Source of the DNA: Nitrospinota bacterium
Lineage (GTDB): Bacteria > Nitrospinota_A > UBA7883
Direction of reading: 5' to 3'
DNA length: 10,646 nt
Assembly: GCA_029880775.1 (NCBI GenBank)
Contig: JAOUNV010000024.1
Location: forward strand, 1-10,646
Below, in pieces: positions 5,561 through 10,646 of the stretch. The position numbers and the translations under genes were made by a program. The notes under the pieces are model-generated. The model had not been told where the DNA came from. It made no database searches and saw only the letters and a list, made by a program, of their open reading frames with translations. Within the stretch, counting starts at the first letter, position 1. Each line of letters opens with the position of its first letter.

Positions 5561-7657
5561 TTAAGGTTGCACTATTTTCGGTTGTAAATCAAGCCCAGTT
5601 AACATGGGCAGATCCTTCTTTGCTATGTTATGCGTGGCGTACGCCCCCACCAGGATGGTATATCCACCCGCTTTCGGGTCACGCAGGGCATATGGCGCCA
5701 GGCCTTTACCCTCGTATCTTTTCAGCATGCTTCTGGCGTTGTTTTCCGCCACCGGCCCGGCGATGCTGATGGCGAAGGGGAGCTTGAGTACCTGAGTGTA
5801 CTTGGAGATGGAATTCTTTTTCAGCGTCTTGCCCAGAGCCTTGGCGTCCTCCAATTGGCCCATTCGGTCTACCACCACTCGCCGCCAAGTTCCCTTCCCC
5901 GGCACCTGGCTGATGATTTCAAAGGCGTTGAACCCTTTGGAGCGCAACAGGCGCACATATTCGCTGGAGTGGGCTCGAGACTTGAACGAGGCCACGTGAA
6001 CCACGTATGGCTTGTGCCCGGATGATGAGGCGGCTTTTCTGTTGGTGGGGCGGGCGCTCGGCTTTGCAACTTTTTCCATGACCACGGCCACCCTGGTGGC
6101 TGGTTTCGCCGGAGTGGTGTGGATGGGTTTACCACCCTTCCATTCGCGCCATTGGTCTCTGATGGCGCGGTTCACTTCACCCCTTGAGAGAGTGGCCATC
6201 CGTGATTTGACGTTTGAATAATCTATGGGAACGCCCCTGTTTATTCCGTTCATGTTGCCATTGATAAACTTGTCCCTGTTCTCCATCCAGAGGGCCACCA
6301 CAGCTTTGCGTTGGTCGGCGCCAGATCCCAGGTCCAGGCTGGAGGCGATCTTGAACAGGTTGTCTCCCCGCGCCACAGTATACCCCCCCACGCCGTTGTC
6401 GCCCCTTGCGTGACCGGCGGGTGACTGCACCGGGCTTGCGAAGACCCGGCTGGCGGAACCGTTTCTTCCTTTGCGTGGAGCGGGAGAAGCAACGCGAGGC
6501 CGTGCGGCTGGGCGAGCGGGTGGCCGCGCTGCGGGTGGCTCAGGCTTGGTGAGGGCCATTGCGTCTTGCATGACCTGTGGCTTTTGACCAGGCTCCACCA
6601 TCACGATCTTTATCTGCTCAAGCTCCATCGGCCTGGCTGCGAATTGGCTTCCCTCAAAACCATGGGCAAGCACCCTGGGCTGGCCTGGGGCAGGGGTGGG
6701 ATTGGGCGTGGGAACCGCTTTGGCCACCTGAATAGGCTCAGCCGCCGCCGGCTCTTCCGGCTGGGCGAGGAAGGTGGCTTGCTCCTCCACGGAAAGAACC
6801 ACATAGATGCTCTCGTTGGGATCCTGCGCCGCCAAAACCACGGGCAACTCCCCACCTGGCCGCGAAGCTGCGGCCACTGCCGCAGGTGGAGTCGCTCTTG
6901 TTGGGGCAGGCCTCGCCACCCTAGTGGGAACCTTAGCCCTGGATGGGGCCTTAGCCCTGGATGGGGCCCTGGCCCTGGATGGGGCCTTGACCATTCCACG
7001 GGCCCTGGCAACTTCCCGTTTCTCCTCCGCGCGGATCTGCTCCAGCAGTGAGGAATTCTTTTCCGTAGTGGTGCCTGATTCTTTTGAGCTTTCCGGAGGG
7101 AGGGTCATTTCCCTGCCAGGTTGCATGGCCCTCATCATCTCCGCCACTCTGGATAATTCCGCCTGCTCCTCTGGGGAGGGGGGGGATGTGGCCGCTCCCC
7201 TCTTTTTCTTTGGGGTCGGCAGGCTCAATTGGAGGTTCTTTTGCAGATCCAGCGCCAGGAAATAATTTTCCATTATCATGCCGCCGCCCATGCGGGCAAT
7301 GATCAGCAGGTTAAAGGAGGGCTGGTATATCGGTTCGTCGCAAGTGATATAAATCAGCTTCTGGCCGGGATGCAGGGGGTGGTCTGTCACCACCACCCTG
7401 AAACGGTCCAGGAACGCGGGTCTTTCCGCGTCGATGCGCTCGTAATCCTCCTGGCTACCAATATAGGCCGCCAGTCCCTTGTGGCCATCGGTTCTCACGG
7501 GGATCTCCGCCTTGAACGCGTCCTTATACGCCCCGGTTACCCGGATCTTCCCCAAGGAAAACGCCTCCGCGCCACTGGCCGTGGTCAGGAATCCCACGCA
7601 AGCGGCCCAAGTGAAAAGCCTTATGAAGGAGTATTTATGAGCATTTATATCAGTCAT
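5561..7657 (-). CDS. Exported FimV N-domain / LysM / SPOR envelope protein
   Basis: 698 residues. A signal peptide (about 1-32, cleavage after AEA) is followed by a FimV-type N-domain (about 33-140): FSLGKIRVTGAYKDAFKAEI and YITCDEPIYQPSFNLLI, then an ALDLQ end. Next comes a Pro/Ala/Arg-rich low-complexity region (about 145-420) with an APSRAK repeat (225-242). A LysM-like FimV core follows (426-480), YTVARGDNLFKIAS to GNMNGINRGVPID, then a short QWREWK element (about 502-507). A SPOR domain (548-624) begins PYVVHVASFKSRAHSSEYVR. A second SPOR-like unit (626-698) begins FAISIAGPVAENNARSM and includes GGYTILVGAYAT. LysM and SPOR bind peptidoglycan, SPOR preferring denuded septal glycan. FimV proteins organise the cell pole and type IV pili. 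Unlike classic FimV there is no membrane segment and no cytoplasmic TPR domain, so the whole protein should be periplasmic. AGG directly abuts the start ATG and AAGG is 15 bases away, so the ribosome site is poor. It is the first gene of the minus cluster. Confidence 0.88.
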   Translation of the reverse strand: MTDINAHKYSFIRLFTWAACVGFLTTASGAEAFSLGKIRVTGAYKDAFKAEIPVRTDGHKGLAAYIGSQEDYERIDAERPAFLDRFRVVVTDHPLHPGQKLIYITCDEPIYQPSFNLLIIARMGGGMIMENYFLALDLQKNLQLSLPTPKKKRGAATSPPSPEEQAELSRVAEMMRAMQPGREMTLPPESSKESGTTTEKNSSLLEQIRAEEKREVARARGMVKAPSRARAPSRAKAPSRAKVPTRVARPAPTRATPPAAVAAASRPGGELPVVLAAQDPNESIYVVLSVEEQATFLAQPEEPAAAEPIQVAKAVPTPNPTPAPGQPRVLAHGFEGSQFAARPMELEQIKIVMVEPGQKPQVMQDAMALTKPEPPAARPPARPAARPRVASPAPRKGRNGSASRVFASPVQSPAGHARGDNGVGGYTVARGDNLFKIASSLDLGSGADQRKAVVALWMENRDKFINGNMNGINRGVPIDYSNVKSRMATLSRGEVNRAIRDQWREWKGGKPIHTTPAKPATRVAVVMEKVAKPSARPTNRKAASSSGHKPYVVHVASFKSRAHSSEYVRLLRSKGFNAFEIISQVPGKGTWRRVVVDRMGQLEDAKALGKTLKKNSISKYTQVLKLPFAISIAGPVAENNARSMLKRYEGKGLAPYALRDPKAGGYTILVGAYATHNIAKKDLPMLTGLDLQPKIVQP
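6933..6986 (-). repeat. 18-bp tandem repeat, three copies, encoding APSRA(K/R) units
   Basis: On the plus strand the unit ttagccctggatggggcc occurs at 6933-6950 and again, identical, at 6951-6968. The third copy (6969-6986) differs at two bases. Read on the minus strand each unit is a six-residue basic piece, APSRAK or APSRAR, in the linker of the FimV/SPOR protein. Degenerate further units (VPTRVA, PAPTRAT) follow in the protein, showing older expansion. The repeat is in frame and a multiple of three, so copy-number change by slippage would not break the gene. Confidence 0.9.
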
Positions 7658-7689
7658 CCTGCGCTCGGCAAACCTTGTTAGTTGTCAAT

Positions 7690-7721
7690 GAAACAGACAG
7701 CTTTTTGGATATGTCTGTCTC
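7690..7721 (-). promoter_or_regulatory. Hairpin at the 5' end of the FimV/SPOR transcript
   Basis: GAAACAGACA (7690-7699) and TGTCTGTCTC (7712-7721) pair as a 10-bp stem with a 12-base loop. The single non-Watson-Crick pair is a G-U wobble in the minus-strand RNA, but an A-C mismatch in plus-strand RNA, which favours a role on the minus strand. The stem begins about three bases after the predicted transcription start and ends about 32 bases before the start codon. It could stabilise the mRNA 5' end, or as DNA act as an operator. There is no T run, so it is not a standard terminator. Confidence 0.5.
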
Positions 7722-7730
7722 AATATAAAT

Positions 7731-7758
7731 ATTTTAGCATCTCTCGTCCCATTTTCAA
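7731..7758 (-). promoter_or_regulatory. Sigma70-type promoter for the FimV/SPOR-DUF1015-engB cluster
   Basis: Read on the minus strand, TTGAAA (plus 7753-7758) is followed by a 16-base spacer and TAAAAT (plus 7731-7736). Each hexamer matches the sigma70 consensus at five of six bases. Transcription should start near 7724, giving a leader of about 66 bases that contains the hairpin at 7690-7721. It is the only good promoter I see in front of the minus cluster. Confidence 0.6.
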
Positions 7759-7908
7759 CATGTTTTTTCGTCTTTGTTTTGGGGCCGATTCTCATCCGGT
7801 TCCACTTTACGGCAGTGAAAATGGACGCCAGCATCCATCACCTGGATTAATTTTGCTTGCCCAGCGGGCGGCGGAATGATACCTTACTCTGCTTACGGTT
7901 CGTTTAAT

Positions 7909-7985
7909 CGGGATGTGGCTCAGTCTGGTAGAGTACTCGCTTCGGGAGCGAGGGGTCGGAGGTTCAAATCCTCTCATCCCGACCA
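7909..7985 (+). tRNA. tRNA-Pro (anticodon CGG), CCA encoded
   Basis: A full cloverleaf can be drawn. The acceptor stem CGGGATG (7909-7915) pairs with CATCCCG (7975-7981), followed by discriminator A and encoded CCA (7983-7985). The D arm uses GCTC...GAGT with a GG in the loop. The anticodon stem CTCGC/GCGAG (7936-7940 and 7948-7952) carries the loop TTCGGGA, giving anticodon CGG at 7943-7945, which reads the proline codon CCG. The T arm GGAGG/CCTCT encloses TTCAAAT. The first acceptor pair C-G and a 77-base length are normal for bacterial tRNA-Pro. A weak promoter candidate, TTGCTT (7853-7858) then TGATAC (7877-7882) at 18-base spacing, lies upstream. No other tRNA is adjacent. Confidence 0.97.
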
Positions 7986-7996
7986 TACACTCACAC

Positions 7997-8018
7997 GGGC
8001 CAGCCTGCGCGATGGCCC
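7997..8018 (+). terminator. Weak hairpin after tRNA-Pro
   Basis: GGGCCA (7997-8002) and TGGCCC (8013-8018) form a perfect 6-bp GC-rich stem around a 10-base loop, starting 12 bases after the tRNA. The following bases, actacttcttgcc, are pyrimidine-rich but have no T run, so if it ends tRNA transcription it is not a standard intrinsic terminator. Nothing else is recognisable between it and the promoter at 8143. Confidence 0.25.
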
Positions 8019-8142
8019 ACTACTTCTTGCCAATGGGGCGCATTTATGCGGTCCCAAATCACCCACCTGCATTTATACGCCCAGGTCGCCATGGGGGCGG
8101 GATACGTCCACGCTTGTTTTGAAATACAGCCTTGCGCGGATT

Positions 8143-8170
8143 TTGACAATATTATACAAGCGCGTACAAT
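8143..8170 (+). promoter_or_regulatory. Strong sigma70-type promoter for the acyltransferase gene
   Basis: TTGACA (8143-8148, a perfect -35 box), a 16-base AT-rich spacer and TACAAT (8165-8170, five of six matches) make the best promoter in the window. Transcription should begin near 8177, leaving a leader of about 93 bases before the ATG at 8270. An isolated second TTGACA at 8246-8251 has no matching -10 box. Confidence 0.7.
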
Positions 8171-8183
8171 ATACTGAGGTAGA

Positions 8184-8194
8184 GCTCCGGGAGC
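8184..8194. promoter_or_regulatory. 11-bp palindrome just downstream of the acyltransferase promoter
   Basis: GCTCC-G-GGAGC lies about 7 to 17 bases after the predicted transcription start. The central gap of one base is too small for a good RNA loop (at most a 4-bp stem with a CGG loop), so a protein-binding site is more natural than a hairpin. A palindrome this short in GC-rich DNA may be chance. Confidence 0.25.
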
Positions 8195-8269
8195 GCATGG
8201 GCATTTCTGGGTGTTTATGGTGGCGGGGCTGTGCTTTCCACGTTGTTGACAAGGCCTGTGCGGAGTGTG

Positions 8270-10399
8270 ATGGAAATAAAGTTCAATATCCCTTCCCTAT
8301 TCAGGAATCTGGGCGCCGCGCCATCATATGCCGGGATAAACTACAGGCCGGATATAGACGGGCTTCGCGCCGTTGCGGTTCTCCTTGTCGTCGTGTACCA
8401 CGCGGGGATGGAAACTTTCGGCGGCGGCTTTATCGGCGTAGATATATTTTTTGTAATATCCGGATACCTGATCACCCAGATTATCGCAAGGGAGATTAGA
8501 GAAGGGCGTTTCTCTATAATCAATTTTTACGAAAGGCGCGTTCGCCGTATATTTCCCGCGCTTATCGCGGTAGTTTTTGTCTCTTCGATCCTCGCCTCGC
8601 TAATAATCTTACCCATCCGGTTCATGGAATATGGGCAAAGCGTAATAGCTTGCTCATTATTTGTGTCCAACATGCTTTTCTGGAGCGAGGCTGCGGACTA
8701 TTTTGACGCCGCGGCGCACACTAAGCCCATGCTGCACACCTGGTCGCTGGCCATTGAGGAGCAATTCTATATAGTGTTTCCCCTGGTATTGATGCTTGCG
8801 TTTCGCTGGCTCAATGGCCGCTGGACTCTGCTGATGGTGATTGCCGCGGTAAGTTCATTTTCCCTGAGCGTCTGGAGTGTAGAGCACAACCCGGCCGCCG
8901 CGTTCTACCTGGCGCCCACCAGGGCGTGGGAGTTGATTCTAGGTTCGCTTATAGCCCTTGGCGCTTTTCCCCCTGTCAGGAATGGCGCCATCAGGGAGAT
9001 TCTGTCATTTTCAGGTTTATGCCTCATTGGCTGGGGGGCCATCGGATTGACGGCGGCAAGCCCCTTTCCTGGGTTCAACGCCCTTTACCCATGTCTCGGC
9101 GCTGGTTTTCTGATTCACTCGGGGGCGTCCGGCCAGACACTGGGGGGAAAGCTTCTAAGCCTGCGGCCAATAGTTTTCATAGGCCTCATATCATATTCGC
9201 TTTACTTATGGCATTGGCCCTTATTCGTTTTAGCGAACAATGCGTCAATTTACGAGATGCTGGACCTTGAGTCGAGGCTGGGGATTGTTCTGTTATCAAT
9301 TGTCCTTGCGGCTTTCTCCTGGAAATTTATAGAGCAGCCATTCCGTGGGAAAAGTTCAAGATTTACCCGAAGGAGCGTTTTCATTCAAGGCGCCACCGCT
9401 ATGGGACTATTCATATGCTTCGGAATGTTTGTGCATTATTCCAAAGGGTGGCCCGGCCGGATATCGGACAAGGCCGAGCAACTTACCCAATTCGCGCAAT
9501 CAAAAGATCCCAGGGAATTTGAATGTTTTTCAAGGCCATCCCGACCAATAGACCCGAAGGACGCGTGTGTTTATGGATCGCGCGCCACCCCTTCCGTCGC
9601 TGTGTGGGGGGATAGCCATGCTGGCGCAGTTATCCACCAAATCGGGAAAATGGCCTTTGACCATGGTCAATCGGTCAAGTTTTTCGGGTTCACCTTGTGC
9701 CCACCAGTCCTTGCCATGCAGGTCAAACCTAAATCTCGCGATAAATGCGCGGATAACAACGAGAGTGTCTTGTCACTTTTAGAATCAACACCATCTATCA
9801 AAACCGTCGTTCTTATTGCCCGCTACACTTTATATCTGAGCGGGTACAACACCGATTTCGGCCCGGCGGAGCGTATGGTTGAAATGAAATACATATCGTT
9901 TGTCGGTGAGAATGGGCCGATCACCGATCCAGCGGAAAAAGCGCGCCTGCTCGAACTCCATATGCGGGAAACTGTTCATCGGCTGGTTACAGCGGGGAAA
10001 AGAGTTGTGTTAATGTATCCCATTCCAGAAACCGGATACGTTATCCCTGAAACTCTGGCGAAGATTTACGTCGATGGCGGCGATATTGAAAAGTTCACAA
10101 GGCCATATGAGTATTATAAAAAACGCCAGGCGGTTATAACCGGCATCCTTGATCGATTGGGAGAGTCGGAGCAAATTGTGCGTATACGGCCCAGTAGCCT
10201 GCTATGCGACAGTGTCGATTGCATTGTTTCCGCCAACGGAAAATCACTCTATTACGACGACGACCACCTAAGCCTCGAGGGGACGGAATACATCTCTCCC
10301 ATATTCAAGCCGCTTTTCGAATCCCCTGGCGCTTTAGCGCCCATCGCTGATAAAAACGGAACCAGGGCGCTATCGGCGGACCAGCCGACACGGCTCTAA
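8270..10399 (+). CDS. Membrane O-acyltransferase (acyltransferase-3) with C-terminal SGNH domain
   Basis: 709 residues from ATG 8270. GGAG four bases upstream supports this start over the in-frame GTG at 8231. The first part is an acyltransferase-3 domain with roughly ten membrane segments (about 35-400): YRPDIDGLRAVAV (25-37), the conserved His44 in VVYHAG, GGGFIGVDIFFVISGYLIT, YERRVRRIFPAL, HTWSLAIEEQFY and YSLYLWHWPLFVLA. A periplasmic SGNH domain follows, with WGDSHAG (Ser449) and a late DDDHLS giving the Asp663/His666 pair. This two-part layout is that of OafA/OatA-like enzymes, which move acetyl groups across the membrane onto O-antigen, peptidoglycan or other surface glycans; the target here is unknown. 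It stands alone with its own strong promoter, downstream of tRNA-Pro. Hand-counted samples run from 40 to 67 percent G+C, lower on the whole than the trpF region, and AT-rich codons are frequent, hinting at acquisition by transfer. No glycan cluster is visible alongside. Confidence 0.93.
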   Translation: MEIKFNIPSLFRNLGAAPSYAGINYRPDIDGLRAVAVLLVVVYHAGMETFGGGFIGVDIFFVISGYLITQIIAREIREGRFSIINFYERRVRRIFPALIAVVFVSSILASLIILPIRFMEYGQSVIACSLFVSNMLFWSEAADYFDAAAHTKPMLHTWSLAIEEQFYIVFPLVLMLAFRWLNGRWTLLMVIAAVSSFSLSVWSVEHNPAAAFYLAPTRAWELILGSLIALGAFPPVRNGAIREILSFSGLCLIGWGAIGLTAASPFPGFNALYPCLGAGFLIHSGASGQTLGGKLLSLRPIVFIGLISYSLYLWHWPLFVLANNASIYEMLDLESRLGIVLLSIVLAAFSWKFIEQPFRGKSSRFTRRSVFIQGATAMGLFICFGMFVHYSKGWPGRISDKAEQLTQFAQSKDPREFECFSRPSRPIDPKDACVYGSRATPSVAVWGDSHAGAVIHQIGKMAFDHGQSVKFFGFTLCPPVLAMQVKPKSRDKCADNNESVLSLLESTPSIKTVVLIARYTLYLSGYNTDFGPAERMVEMKYISFVGENGPITDPAEKARLLELHMRETVHRLVTAGKRVVLMYPIPETGYVIPETLAKIYVDGGDIEKFTRPYEYYKKRQAVITGILDRLGESEQIVRIRPSSLLCDSVDCIVSANGKSLYYDDDHLSLEGTEYISPIFKPLFESPGALAPIADKNGTRALSADQPTRL

Positions 10400-10457
10400 T
10401 GAACATTCCATTCGGCGGCGCCGACAACGCCCTATCGCTCGTGTTCGACGATTCCTT

Positions 10458-10479
10458 GGAACTCAGCTACCGGAGTTCC
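10458..10479. repeat. Perfect 7-bp inverted repeat in the convergent gap
   Basis: GGAACTC (10458-10464) and GAGTTCC (10473-10479) enclose eight bases. The repeat overlaps the last codons and the stop codon of the minus-strand gene and lies about 60 bases beyond the acyltransferase stop. It could form an RNA hairpin between converging transcripts, but neither side has a T run. Evidence for a terminator is weak. Confidence 0.3.
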
Positions 10480-10646
10480 TTGTCTATGGCGTGGGGGCCC
10501 AACGCGCGGTCCCTCAGCAGGATCGGGTAATATGAGCCAGGGTATGACTTGATCCTGATTTCCTCGACCTTCTTCTCTTTGGTGAAAAACATCTCAAAGT
10601 AAAAGGGTGGATCTGTTTTCCATGCGGTGAGTTGGTATGCGATGAA
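10467..10646 (-). CDS. Unrecognised protein, C-terminal fragment
   Basis: The minus strand is open from the window edge for 59 codons to a TAG at 10467-10469; the start lies outside. The fragment includes WKTDPPFYFEMFFTKEKKVEE, a run of aromatic and charged residues, then IRIKSYPGSYYPILLRD. The alternating hydrophobic/charged pattern suggests beta strands, with no membrane segment. The codon pattern looks coding (varied third positions, normal composition), and the frame is free of stops, but I do not recognise a family. It converges on the acyltransferase gene, 67 bases apart. It may be a shadow frame, though the composition argues against that. Confidence 0.6.
   Translation of the reverse strand, partial: FIAYQLTAWKTDPPFYFEMFFTKEKKVEEIRIKSYPGSYYPILLRDRALGPHAIDKELR

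Noticed and set aside
7821..7838. ATGGA/TCCAT inverted repeat between the FimV/SPOR promoter and the tRNA.
   Set aside because: The stem is five base pairs with an 8-base loop and no functional context; expected by chance.
8246..8251. A second perfect TTGACA close to the acyltransferase start codon.
   Set aside because: No -10 hexamer stands 15-19 bases downstream, and a start there would fall inside the coding region.
7876..8499. A 207-codon open frame running through the tRNA gene and into the acyltransferase start, including an internal ATG at 8197 with GGGAG upstream.
   Set aside because: It overlaps a certain tRNA and a certain gene, its product is Arg/Cys-rich without domain features, and it looks like an out-of-frame shadow.
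9537..9547. CATCCCGACCA repeats the 3' end of tRNA-Pro (7975-7985) and could be an attachment-site duplicate.
   Set aside because: It is only 11 bases long, lies inside the intact acyltransferase coding sequence in a plausible coding context, and no integrase is nearby; chance is the simpler reading.
1..10646. A new defence, mobile or CRISPR-like system somewhere in the window.
   Set aside because: No spaced direct-repeat array, nuclease, transposase, recombinase, reverse transcriptase or toxin-antitoxin pair is recognisable; all but one gene belong to familiar housekeeping or envelope families.

Overview
The window looks like ordinary chromosomal DNA from a Gram-negative bacterium. The Gram-negative inference rests on an exported multiheme cytochrome c, a FimV-type and SPOR-type cell-envelope protein, and an integral-membrane O-acyltransferase. 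Overall G+C is moderate to high. The genes do not fix a phylum. A FimV-like protein with its C-terminus replaced by SPOR sequence, and a divergent TrpF, suggest a lineage away from the well-studied Gammaproteobacteria, but this is inference only.

Layout. Positions 1-527 (minus) hold the N-terminal part of a class V, cysteine-desulfurase-like aminotransferase that runs off the left edge. It diverges, across about 120 bases, from a tight plus-strand cluster at 651-3525: a four-haem cytochrome of the c554 type, biotin-protein ligase (birA), type III pantothenate kinase (coaX) and a phosphoribosylanthranilate isomerase-like protein (trpF). This cluster converges on a minus-strand cluster read from 7657 down to 3571: a 698-residue FimV-N/LysM/SPOR envelope protein, a DUF1015 protein, and the ribosome-assembly GTPase EngB. 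Gaps of 40 and 33 bases suggest one transcript, started from a good sigma70-type promoter at 7731-7758 with a hairpin at the very 5' end of the message.

The 251 bases at 7658-7908 hold that promoter and hairpin and otherwise nothing I can name. A tRNA-Pro(CGG) gene with encoded CCA lies at 7909-7985. The 284 bases at 7986-8269 hold a weak hairpin, a strong TTGACA-N16-TACAAT promoter and a small palindrome. They lead into a large acyltransferase-3/SGNH surface-modification enzyme (8270-10399) that appears less GC-rich than its neighbours. At the right edge (10467-10646, minus) is the C-terminal end of an unrecognised protein.

Functionally the plus cluster mixes cofactor metabolism (biotin attachment, first step of CoA synthesis), one tryptophan-pathway-like enzyme and a periplasmic electron carrier. 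The minus cluster mixes cell-envelope organisation with ribosome assembly. I see no phage, transposon, CRISPR, toxin-antitoxin or defence genes, and no clear new multi-gene system. The points most worth a second look are the FimV/SPOR fusion with its repeat linker and leader hairpin, the CX3CH haem site, and the atypical TrpF.
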